Part shown: in pieces, positions 1 to 5,734 of the stretch | Numbering within the stretch: the first letter of the stretch is position 1 | How the letters are laid out: each line of letters starts with the position of its first letter | Assembly (NCBI GenBank): GCA_937880585.1 | Contig: CALFMR010000173.1 | Coordinates: 1-7,223 of the forward strand | DNA: 7,223 nt | DNA from: an uncultured Acidobacteriota bacterium | Lineage (GTDB): Bacteria > Acidobacteriota > Vicinamibacteria > Vicinamibacterales > SCN-69-37 | Reading direction: 5' to 3' | Notes under the pieces: generated by a model | What the model saw: the letters and a program-made list of their open reading frames with translations, nothing else | Database searches by the model: none | What the model was told of the DNA's origin: nothing | Program-made: the position numbers and the translations under genes

Positions 1-1848
1 GCCTTCGGCAGCACCAACTTCTCGCAGGACTCGAACAACCCGTTCGACACGGGCTTCGGCTTCGCCACTGCGGCCGTCGGTACGTTCCAGACGTTCAATC
101 AGGCCACGACGTACGCCGAGACGAGCTCGATCTACCAGAACACCGAGTGGTACGTCCAGGACAACTGGAAGGTGCGCGACCGGTGGACGCTCGATTACGG
201 TCTGCGGTTCGTTCACCAGGCGCCGCAGTACGATGAGCTCGGCCAGCTCTCGAACTTCCTGCCCGAGCACTACGATCGGTCGGCGGCGCCGGCGTTGTAT
301 GCGGCCGGCTGCGCCAACGGCGCGACGGCCTGCTCGGGCGCGAACCGGCAGGCGATGAATCCGCTCACGGGTGAACTGCTCGGGCCGGGATCGACGGCGG
401 CGATCGGCACGCTCGTGCCGAACACGGGCGATCCGTTGAACGGCCTGTTCCTGCCAGGACAGGCGGGGCTGCCGAAGGCCACCTACTTCGCGCCGAGCCT
501 CGTCGTCGGCCCGCGTTTCGGGACGGCGTACGATCTGTCGGGCGATCAGCGGTACGTCCTGCGCGGCGGCATCGGCATCTTCTACGATCGGCCGAGCAGC
601 ACGACGTTCTCGCGCGGCGTCAACAATCCGCCGACGTCCGCGAACGTCACGGTGCGCTACTCGCAACTGCAGACGCTCGGCCAGGCGGGGTCGGGCTTCA
701 CGACCGAGGGCGCGCCGGGCTTGTCGTCGGTCGGCGAGCACATCCACTGGCCGACGTCCGCGCAGTGGAATGGCGGCATCCAGATGGTGCTGCCGTTCCA
801 GACGTCGCTCGACATTTCGTACGTCGGCCAGCACAGCTGGCACCAGTTCCTCGGCGTGAACATCAACACCGTGGATCTCGGGAGCGCCTATCTGGCGGAG
901 AACCAGGACCCGACGCTGGGGTCGAATCCCGTACTCGGAGCGACGGCGCTGCCGAGCGACGCAATGCGCGCCATCTACGGATACGGCGGCATCACGGAAC
1001 AGGAGGACATCGGCTGGCGGACATATCACTCCCTCCAGGTCTCGTTCCAGCGCCGCTTCACGCACGGGCTGGCGTTCGGGTTCAACGACACGATCAGCTT
1101 CTACGACCATCAGAAGGTCGGTCCGCGGCTCGATCACGCCGCGGATGGATCGTTCGTCGTGCGCGCCGATCAGGATCAAGCGCAAGATCTATTCGGTGAC
1201 AACCAGCCACAGACGCACGTCATGCGGGCGAACTTCATCTGGGATCTGCCGGATCTCGCCTCGGACGGCGCGGCCACGCACGTGCTCGCCGCGATCGTGA
1301 ACGACTGGCAGCTTTCGGGTGTCTGGGCCGGATCGAGCGGCAGCGCCTACAGCATCGGCTACTCGTACACGAGCAATGGCGCCAGCGTGAACATCACCGG
1401 CTCGCCCGACTTCGGCGGCCGCGTGAGCATCGTCGGCGATCCCGGGAGCGGCTGCAGCAGCGATCGGCTGCAGCAGTTCAACACGGCGGCATTCGTTGGT
1501 CCGGTGCCCGGCAGCGTCGGACTCGAGTCGGGCAGCAACTACCTGCGCGGCTGCTTCTTCCAGCAGCTCGACCTGACCATCGCGCGGAACATCCCGCTCG
1601 GTGGCGGCCGGAACGTGCAGCTTCGCCTCGACATGTTCAACGCGCCGAACCAGGCCATCATCACCGGCCGTCAGGCGACGATGCAGTTGAACAATCCGAC
1701 GAGTCCGGACACGCCGACCAACGCCGTCTTCAACGCGGACGGCAGCGTCAACCCGAACCGGTCGACGCCGCGCAACAACGGTTTCGGCCTGGCCACCGGC
1801 TACCAGGGGCCGCGGACGCTGCAGGCGCAGATCCGGTTCTCGTTCTAG
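1..1848 (+). CDS. TonB-dependent receptor, Oar-like, C-terminal beta-barrel (5' end outside window)
   Basis: The frame is open from base 1 to the TAG at 1846-1848, giving 615 residues with no start in the window; internal ATG or GTG codons are not true starts. The sequence is typical of the barrel of Oar-like TonB-dependent receptors. Near residue 45 it has a TEWYVQDNWKV strand followed by LDYGLRF. It has many alternating aromatic/polar strands, and a C-terminal block with LRGCFFQQLDLTIARN, then LRLDMFNAPN near residue 540. The protein ends in RFSF, the terminal aromatic signature used for outer-membrane insertion by the BAM machinery. Family members usually exceed 1000 residues, with an N-terminal signal peptide, a carboxypeptidase-regulatory-like domain and a plug, so about 40 percent is missing here. 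The role is probably TonB-driven uptake or surface transport; the substrate cannot be read from sequence. It ends just before a strong terminator, so it closes its transcription unit. Confidence 0.93.
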   Translation, partial: AFGSTNFSQDSNNPFDTGFGFATAAVGTFQTFNQATTYAETSSIYQNTEWYVQDNWKVRDRWTLDYGLRFVHQAPQYDELGQLSNFLPEHYDRSAAPALYAAGCANGATACSGANRQAMNPLTGELLGPGSTAAIGTLVPNTGDPLNGLFLPGQAGLPKATYFAPSLVVGPRFGTAYDLSGDQRYVLRGGIGIFYDRPSSTTFSRGVNNPPTSANVTVRYSQLQTLGQAGSGFTTEGAPGLSSVGEHIHWPTSAQWNGGIQMVLPFQTSLDISYVGQHSWHQFLGVNINTVDLGSAYLAENQDPTLGSNPVLGATALPSDAMRAIYGYGGITEQEDIGWRTYHSLQVSFQRRFTHGLAFGFNDTISFYDHQKVGPRLDHAADGSFVVRADQDQAQDLFGDNQPQTHVMRANFIWDLPDLASDGAATHVLAAIVNDWQLSGVWAGSSGSAYSIGYSYTSNGASVNITGSPDFGGRVSIVGDPGSGCSSDRLQQFNTAAFVGPVPGSVGLESGSNYLRGCFFQQLDLTIARNIPLGGGRNVQLRLDMFNAPNQAIITGRQATMQLNNPTSPDTPTNAVFNADGSVNPNRSTPRNNGFGLATGYQGPRTLQAQIRFSF

Positions 1849-1878
1849 CTGGGTCGCAGGACCGGCACTTCGGACCTG

Positions 1879-1915
1879 ACGCGGATGGGCCGCTCGGCTC
1901 ATCCGCGTTTTTTTT
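1879..1915 (+). terminator. Rho-independent terminator of the receptor gene
   Basis: A 13-bp stem (arms 1879-1891 and 1896-1908, one G-T pair) closes on a GCTC tetraloop and runs directly into eight T residues at 1908-1915. It lies 30 nt after the receptor stop and 3 nt before the end of the convergent M28 gene. The other strand has no U-tract after the stem, so it is expected to stop only rightward transcription. Confidence 0.93.
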
Positions 1916-1918
1916 CAC

Positions 1919-2863
1919 TCATTCCTTCGCGTCGAGGAGTTCCACGGTCCGTAGCATCGTGCGGCCGACGATCTCGAGACTACGCGCGGACACTTTGTCC
2001 ATCGTGTCGGCCGTGCTGTGGTGCCACGCGCCCATGCCGTCCAGGCCCGGCCCCATCGCGCCGTACCGCGCATCGACGACGTCGACGGCCGGGATGCCGG
2101 CGCGGAGAAACGGGACGTGGTCGTCGATGATGCCGACGCCGTACTGAAAGAAGAAGCGCCCGTAGCCGAGATCGCCCGCGGCCTTGGTGATGAAGTCCTG
2201 CAGCCAGCGCGTCGACGCGGTTTCGCGCGCGACGCCAAGATCCGCGTCGCCGATCATGTCGAGCAGGAAGAAGGCGCGGACGCGGCGTGCCGTGCCGTCG
2301 GCCGCGAGCTTCTGCGCCAGGTGACGGCTGCCGTACAGGCCGTCATCGCCCGTGAAGGCGTTGATGGCCTCCTCGAGATCCGTCCAGACGAGCCGGACCT
2401 GCAGTCGCGTCTTCGGCGCGTGCGCGAGCGCGTCGGCGAACGCGAGCAGCATGCCGGTGCTCGACCCACCGTCGTTCGCGCCGATGAACCCCTTGGTGAA
2501 GAGCGTGTCGTAGTGGCCGGCCAGAATGACGATGCCCTGCGCGGGATCGGCGCTGGCGTTGAACGTGCCGATGAGCGTGTCGACCGGCAGCGGTCCGCGC
2601 GGCGTCGTGGCCGTGAAGCGGTCGGCGGTCAGCGTCGCGCCGTCGCGCTGCAGCACGCGGCGGATGAGCGCTTCGGTGCGTTGATGGCCGGGCGACCCCG
2701 GCCACCGCTCACCATACCCGGCGACCGTCGACGTGTACGTGAAGGCCTGACGCGCGTTGAACGCGTCGTGCAGGGCGAGCGGGGCGGACACCGCTCGTGG
2801 CGACGCGACGACAAGGAAGGCCGCGGCCAACGCGACGAAGATGACGACGGACGAGCGGCGCAT
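1919..2863 (-). CDS. Secreted M28-family zinc enzyme, glutaminyl-peptide cyclotransferase-like
   Basis: This 314-residue protein starts MRRSSVVIFV; a hydrophobic stretch to about residue 20 and an AVSA site near 24-27 indicate export. The open frame continues upstream to 3160, but that part is Arg/Pro/His-rich and would bury the signal peptide at residue 100, so ATG 2861-2863 is chosen. Metal and catalytic motifs of family M28 are in order: AGHYDT (H117, D119), ANDGG (D131), TDLEEA (E164, E165), LLDMIG (D202) and WHHSTADT (W280, H281, H282). Several segments match what is known of glutaminyl cyclases: RWPGSPG at 53-59, GLYGSRHLA at 175-183, IDDHVPFLRAGIP at 246-258, and Trp before the C-terminal His. 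It may therefore convert N-terminal Gln or Glu to pyroglutamate in the periplasm or outside the cell; a secreted aminopeptidase is the alternative. No Shine-Dalgarno sequence precedes the ATG. A TACACT at 2874-2879 could be a -10 giving a nearly leaderless mRNA. Confidence 0.9.
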   Translation of the reverse strand: MRRSSVVIFVALAAAFLVVASPRAVSAPLALHDAFNARQAFTYTSTVAGYGERWPGSPGHQRTEALIRRVLQRDGATLTADRFTATTPRGPLPVDTLIGTFNASADPAQGIVILAGHYDTLFTKGFIGANDGGSSTGMLLAFADALAHAPKTRLQVRLVWTDLEEAINAFTGDDGLYGSRHLAQKLAADGTARRVRAFFLLDMIGDADLGVARETASTRWLQDFITKAAGDLGYGRFFFQYGVGIIDDHVPFLRAGIPAVDVVDARYGAMGPGLDGMGAWHHSTADTMDKVSARSLEIVGRTMLRTVELLDAKE

Positions 2864-2912
2864 ATCGAAGGACAGTGTAGCGGGAAGGGCAGGGGCGGGA
2901 GGACGGTGACCG

Positions 2913-2930
2913 CTGGGCCTGAAGGCCCAG
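2913..2930. repeat. Short inverted repeat, stem-loop C
   Basis: Arms CTGGGCC (2913-2919) and GGCCCAG (2924-2930) enclose TGAA. It lies about 50 bases upstream of the M28 start and is the closest of three stem-loops between the small peptide gene and M28. There is no U-tract. A role in RNA folding or processing is possible but unproven. Confidence 0.5.
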
Positions 2931-2952
2931 GGGAACCCGGAACCCCGAACCG

Positions 2953-2968
2953 GCTCGATCGGTCGAGC
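2953..2968. repeat. Short inverted repeat, stem-loop B
   Basis: Arms GCTCGA (2953-2958) and TCGAGC (2963-2968) enclose a TCGG tetraloop (CCGA on the minus strand). It is the middle member of the three stem-loops. It may be chance in GC-rich DNA. Confidence 0.4.
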
Positions 2969-2992
2969 GCGAATGGCGGTGCGATCGAGGTG

Positions 2993-3023
2993 CCCGGACG
3001 ACGCGCATGATGCGTCGTCCGGG
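2993..3023 (-). terminator. Perfect 12-bp hairpin just after the small peptide gene
   Basis: Arms CCCGGACGACGC (2993-3004) and GCGTCGTCCGGG (3012-3023) are exact reverse complements with a 7-nt loop that can tighten by one G-U pair. On the minus strand the hairpin begins 10 nt after the stop of the 29-codon gene, where a terminator or a 3' mRNA-stabilising structure is expected. There is no U-run after it, so strict intrinsic termination is uncertain. Partial readthrough into the M28 gene is possible. Confidence 0.5.
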
Positions 3024-3033
3024 CGGCGTGCGG

Positions 3034-3123
3034 CTAGAGCGGCAGGCCGAGTCCGTCGACGAGGCCGAACACGGTGTTGATGAGACTGATGAGGATGTCG
3101 TGCAGGGTGCCGATGGGTAGCAT
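3034..3123 (-). CDS. Small amphipathic peptide, 29 residues, unknown function
   Basis: A 29-codon frame runs from ATG at 3121-3123 to TAG at 3034-3036. It begins MLPIGTLHD and ends GLGLPL. It is supported mainly by its signals: AGGAG lies 7 nt before the ATG, and a TTGACG/TATAAC promoter with 17-nt spacing lies about 50 nt further up. A perfect 12-bp hairpin follows the stop. The product has 8 Leu, 4 Ile, 2 Val and 1 Phe. Hydrophobic residues 7, 10, 11, 14, 15, 18, 21, 22 and 25 fall on one helical face. Polar or small residues 9, 13, 16, 17, 20, 23 and 24 fall on the other, as in a membrane-surface amphipathic helix. The only charges are Asp9 and Asp23, plus His8. There is no signal peptide. 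I recognise no family. It could be a secreted or membrane-active peptide, a regulatory peptide or a translated leader. Such short genes are often missed by gene finders. Confidence 0.6.
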   Translation of the reverse strand: MLPIGTLHDILISLINTVFGLVDGLGLPL

Positions 3124-3130
3124 GGACTGA

Positions 3131-3135
3131 CTCCT
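3131..3135 (-). promoter_or_regulatory. Ribosome binding site AGGAG of the small peptide gene
   Basis: The minus strand reads AGGAG followed by TCAGTCC and ATG, a near-ideal 7-nt spacing. Several neighbouring genes (M28, TPR, cupredoxin) have no clear Shine-Dalgarno sequence, so this site is a strong reason to believe the short frame is translated. Confidence 0.7.
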
Positions 3136-3177
3136 GAGGTGTAGGAACGTGACGAATCACCGCTGGGAGGCAGCGCG

Positions 3178-3206
3178 GTTATAGCGGCCACACTGAAGCG
3201 CGTCAA
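3178..3206 (-). promoter_or_regulatory. Sigma-70-type promoter of the small peptide gene
   Basis: On the minus strand TTGACG (3201-3206) is separated by exactly 17 nt from TATAAC (3178-3183). This is five of six consensus bases at each hexamer with optimal spacing, in an otherwise very GC-rich region. The expected start is near 3171, giving a leader of roughly 47 nt. A short palindrome (CGCTG, 5 nt, CAGCG at 3161-3175) sits over the expected start and could be an operator. Confidence 0.75.
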
Positions 3207-3210
3207 CAGA

Positions 3211-3241
3211 AAACACGCGCAAACACGCTGCAATCTGCAAT
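3211..3241. repeat. Two tandem short repeats directly upstream of the -35 box
   Basis: AAACACGC occurs at 3211-3218 and 3221-3228 (10-bp period, about one DNA turn). CTGCAAT occurs twice back to back at 3228-3234 and 3235-3241. Together they fill the region just upstream of the TTGACG box and are AT-richer than their surroundings. Activator binding or an UP-like element would fit the position. Confidence 0.45.
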
Positions 3242-3248
3242 TTTCTGA

Positions 3249-3261
3249 CCTGTCTGACAGG
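3249..3261. promoter_or_regulatory. Operator-like palindrome CCTGTC-T-GACAGG
   Basis: Six-base arms flank a single central T. TCTGAC also recurs at 3244-3249 and 3253-3258 with a 9-bp period. The centre is roughly 85 bp upstream of the predicted start of the small peptide transcript. It resembles a site for a dimeric helix-turn-helix regulator, but no regulator gene is seen nearby. Confidence 0.35.
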
Positions 3262-3424
3262 AAATGCGGGTGTCGCGGAGGCCGGCGTGCAGGGCGATCG
3301 CGATCGCGCACGTCGGACGCTGGCTGAGGTCGTGTCAGACGTGCGGCGGGCACCCGCGCCGGCGCGACGCGGACGACGTCGCCCCGTGCGCGGGCGATCG
3401 GACGCGGTGAGCGGATCGTCGATC

Positions 3425-4501
3425 TCAGATCGGCCGCACGCGCACGTCGACGAACGGATCGTCGACGCCGGCGTCGGTCGCGGCCGGCCGGCGGCGGGAG
3501 AGCTCGTCGACCATCTCGCGCAGGCCGGCGGCGAGCGGCCGCAGCGGCCGGCCGTACACGGCCTCGAGCTTCGCACCGCTCTGGAAGAAGCCATCGCCAA
3601 CGATGAGCCCGAACCGCCAGAGCGCGAGTTGCGCGCGTGCCGGCGTGAGTCGCGCGACGAGCGGACTCTTCGCCGCCCAGCGTGCGGCTCGCCAAGCCGC
3701 GGCCGGGAAATGAATCGGCGACACCGGATGGCCCGTGGCCGTGCCGATGGCGCGCGCCACGTCGGCGACGGTCGAAACCTCGTCCGGCGCGACGCAGAAG
3801 GTCTGGTCCGCAGCCGCCTCCATCGTCGATAGATCGACGAGCAGCCGCACGACGTCGTCGACGTAGACCACGCTCGTGCGGCCCGGCCAGTCGACGCGTG
3901 CGAGCCAGGCGCCGCGCGCCGTCGCGCCGACGAGTCGATCGAACAGGCCGCCGGGCTTCTGGCCCGCGCCGTACACCGTCGGCAGCCGCAGGATCGTGGA
4001 CGTGTAGCCCGCGGCCGCCGCGCGATCGCGGATCAAGCGTTCGGCATCGATCTTCGTGCGCCCGTACGCCGTTCGCGGATGACAGACTTCCGCTTCGTCG
4101 GCTGGCCGCGCGCGCACGCCGAGCGGGTCGCTCACGGCGACCGTACTCGTGAACATGAGACGGCTGCCGCGCGCGCTTTCTCCGAGCCAGTCGAGGAGCC
4201 GAGCCGTCCCGAGATCGTTCACGCGCACGGCGGCGTCCGTCGCGTCGGTGTCGGTGTTGGCGGCGAGATGGAAGATGGTGTCGACGTGCGCGGGCGGCGT
4301 CTCGGTCGTGATGGGCGCGGCGTCGAGGTCGACGCGGATGATCTGCGCCCCGCGCCGCTGTTGCTCGGCGAGCACGGCCGCGTCGTCGGTGCCGGCCGGT
4401 CCGGCGAGACAGAGCACCGAGAGGTGCAGGCCGCACAGGTGCGAGACCAGGCGCCGGCCGATGAATCCCGTGCCGCCAGTGACGAGGACGCGTCGCATCA
4501 T
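3425..4501 (-). CDS. NAD-dependent epimerase/dehydratase family protein (extended SDR)
   Basis: This 358-residue cytosolic protein starts MMRRVLVTGGTGFIG. The nucleotide-binding GGTGFIG motif is at residues 9-15, directly after the first strand as in the extended short-chain dehydrogenase/reductase fold. It is followed by the structural HLAA at 78-81, the catalytic Thr/Ser region FTST at 107-110, the YxxxK pair Y146/K150, and the substrate-side segment RLPTVYGAG at about 172-180. A C-terminal substrate domain runs to about 335. Such enzymes reduce, epimerise or dehydrate nucleotide sugars, sterols or related carbonyl substrates with NAD(P); the substrate cannot be named here. GGAGGG (4509-4514) lies 7 nt before the ATG at 4499-4501, which favours it over the adjacent second ATG. 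The frame continues upstream to 5098, but that part lies opposite the TPR gene and has no SDR character. The gene is divergent from the TPR gene and does not clearly form an operon with the small peptide or M28 genes. Confidence 0.92.
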   Translation of the reverse strand: MMRRVLVTGGTGFIGRRLVSHLCGLHLSVLCLAGPAGTDDAAVLAEQQRRGAQIIRVDLDAAPITTETPPAHVDTIFHLAANTDTDATDAAVRVNDLGTARLLDWLGESARGSRLMFTSTVAVSDPLGVRARPADEAEVCHPRTAYGRTKIDAERLIRDRAAAAGYTSTILRLPTVYGAGQKPGGLFDRLVGATARGAWLARVDWPGRTSVVYVDDVVRLLVDLSTMEAAADQTFCVAPDEVSTVADVARAIGTATGHPVSPIHFPAAAWRAARWAAKSPLVARLTPARAQLALWRFGLIVGDGFFQSGAKLEAVYGRPLRPLAAGLREMVDELSRRRPAATDAGVDDPFVDVRVRPI

Positions 4502-4588
4502 GGGACGGCCCTCCGCGACGCGGTCGCGCACCACGTGTGAGGGCAGCCGAGGACACGACAACCGAGCTCGATGCCGATGATGGGGGAC

Positions 4589-4615
4589 AACATACGGCTG
4601 CTGGCAGCCTAACAA
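4589..4615 (-). promoter_or_regulatory. Possible weak promoter of the SDR gene
   Basis: The minus strand has TTGTTA (4610-4615) and TATGTT (4589-4594), but with only 15 nt between them. The spacer contains an inverted repeat (GGCTG, CTGG, CAGCC at 4596-4609). The short spacing is typical of promoters that need an activator twisting the spacer, but it may equally be chance. Confidence 0.25.
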
Positions 4616-4700
4616 GGACCGTGACCGGACGCTACTGGCCGCGGACGCCGGCCGACGCCCTTCGTGGTGCCTTCGCCTCGCGGCATGCCACAATCCGGGC

Positions 4701-5681
4701 ATGACTCGACGACTTCCGTCCCGAACCGCTCGCCGCGCCGCCGTGCTGCTGACGGCAGTGTTCACGGCTATGTCGGCGCCCGATCTCGAGGCACAGCGCG
4801 GGCGCGGCGGCCCGCAGTCGGACGACTTGCGCGAGGCCGCGGCGTTCGTTCGCGCGCGCAACAAACCGGAGGCGCTGCAGGCCATTCGGCGTGAGCTCGC
4901 GCGCCAGCCGACGTCGACGGCCGCGGCGAACCTGCTCGATACGATTGGCGAAGGCGCCGAGGCGCGGCGTGTCTTCCAGCGCCAGATCGACGAGGCGCGT
5001 GACCCATCTGCGCGCGCGGCGGCCGAGCGGGCGATGGCCATGTCGTACGCGTTCGAGGGCGACTGTGCCAATACCATCACGTACGAGCAGCGCGTCATCG
5101 ACTACTGGGTCACGCGCGAAGCGGCCGAGCCGCAGAACGCGTTCTATCAGGAAGGCGAGATGGCGAACGAGGGCGCGCGCGTGTGCATCGACGCCGGCGA
5201 GCTCGACACGGCTGAAGCGTGGTACCGCAAGGGCACCGCACTCGGGCTGAAAGAGCCGGAGCCCAAGACGCATCCGACGAGCCTCTGGGACTATCGGCTG
5301 GCGCACGCACTCGGCCGCATCGCGGCGCGGCGCGGGAATGTCGCCGAAGCGACGCGACAGATCGCGGCGGCGCGGCAGGCGCTCGACAGCGACCCGACGA
5401 TGGCGGAGCAGCAGGAGCGATTTTTCCCGTACCTCGTCGGCTACGTCGCACTTTACACGAACGATCTCGCCAAGGCAGAGACCGAACTCGAGCGCGCCAT
5501 CGCGATGCCTGGCAACGAGAACGATCCCTTCCTGCGGGCCCTTCTCGGGACGACGTACGAGAAGCTCGGCCGCGCCACCGAGGCCCGGACCGCCTACGAA
5601 GCGGCCTATGAGCGCGCGACCGCGCACAACCCGCCGGCGGCGTTCACGCGTCCCTTCACTCGTGAAAAGCTCGGCTGGTAG
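4701..5681 (+). CDS. Secreted TPR-repeat protein
   Basis: This 326-residue protein has a basic N-terminus (MTRRLPSRTARR) followed by a hydrophobic segment AAVLLTAVFTAMSA and possible signal peptidase sites at about 26 or 31, so it is probably periplasmic. The mature part is almost all helical. TPR-like units are clearest at about 157-183 (AGELDTAEAWYRKG), 198-231 (RGNVAEATRQIAAA), 241-274 (TNDLAKAETELERAI) and 275-308 (LGRATEARTAYEAAY). Cys122 and Cys162 could form a disulfide after export. TPR arrays bind partner proteins; no enzymatic motif is seen and the partner is unknown. ATG 4701 is the only start that places the signal peptide correctly. It has no Shine-Dalgarno sequence, but CACAAT at 4689-4694 lies 6 nt upstream, compatible with a leaderless transcript. 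It is divergent from the SDR gene and 53 nt upstream of the sigma factor gene, which has its own promoter. Confidence 0.88.
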   Translation: MTRRLPSRTARRAAVLLTAVFTAMSAPDLEAQRGRGGPQSDDLREAAAFVRARNKPEALQAIRRELARQPTSTAAANLLDTIGEGAEARRVFQRQIDEARDPSARAAAERAMAMSYAFEGDCANTITYEQRVIDYWVTREAAEPQNAFYQEGEMANEGARVCIDAGELDTAEAWYRKGTALGLKEPEPKTHPTSLWDYRLAHALGRIAARRGNVAEATRQIAAARQALDSDPTMAEQQERFFPYLVGYVALYTNDLAKAETELERAIAMPGNENDPFLRALLGTTYEKLGRATEARTAYEAAYERATAHNPPAAFTRPFTREKLGW

Positions 5682-5689
5682 ACGCCGCG

Positions 5690-5716
5690 GGAACCTTTGC
5701 CGCGGTCGTGCATCTA
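5690..5716 (+). promoter_or_regulatory. ECF-type promoter upstream of the sigma factor gene
   Basis: GGAACC (5690-5695), 15 nt, then CATCTA (5711-5716). The -35 matches the GGAAC core common to ECF sigma promoters such as E. coli sigma-E. The same -35, spacing and CATCT occur before the DUF4142 gene. The TTT after GGAACC and the G before CATCT are also shared. The predicted start is about 5722-5724, only some 12 nt before the GTG start, so the leader is very short. Confidence 0.72.
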
Positions 5717-5734
5717 TTCGTCAGGTGGTGACGT

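Larger units (their letters stand above)
3124..3424. other. Non-coding stretch between the small peptide gene and the SDR gene
   Basis: The left part (3124-3261) holds the leader, ribosome binding site, promoter, tandem repeats and palindrome described separately, and is visibly AT-richer than the genes. The right part (3262-3424) returns to high GC. It contains GCGATCGC-type palindromes near 3295 but nothing gene-like. No U-tracted terminator for the SDR gene was found. Confidence 0.6.

Noticed and set aside
2932..2944. Two GGAACC copies resembling the ECF -35 element
   Set aside because: No CATCT-like -10 lies 15 nt downstream of either copy, and no gene follows on the + strand.
2018..3010. 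330-codon frame on + opposite the M28 gene
   Set aside because: Antisense shadow rich in Arg, Glu and Val, without start signals or domains.
2864..3160. N-terminal extension of the M28 reading frame by 99 residues
   Set aside because: It is Arg/Pro/His-rich, overlaps the small peptide gene in another frame, and would place an obvious signal peptide at residue 100.
3264..3410. 48-codon frame on + with two Cys in CQTC
   Set aside because: The AGGA before it is too close to the ATG, there is no promoter, the product is Arg-rich, and the codon pattern does not look coding.
3420..3432. Palindrome CGATCT-C-AGATCG over the SDR stop codon
   Set aside because: A one-base centre cannot form an RNA loop with the full arms, and short GATC palindromes are common here; no terminator features.
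2709..4556. Long open frame of 615 codons on the minus strand
   Set aside because: Extremely Arg/Ala-rich product in a second frame over the SDR gene, crossing the peptide gene and promoter; a GC-rich shadow frame with no domain.
4632..5627. 331-codon frame antisense to the TPR gene
   Set aside because: Opposite-strand shadow of a well-supported TPR gene; composition follows the complement and no motif is seen.
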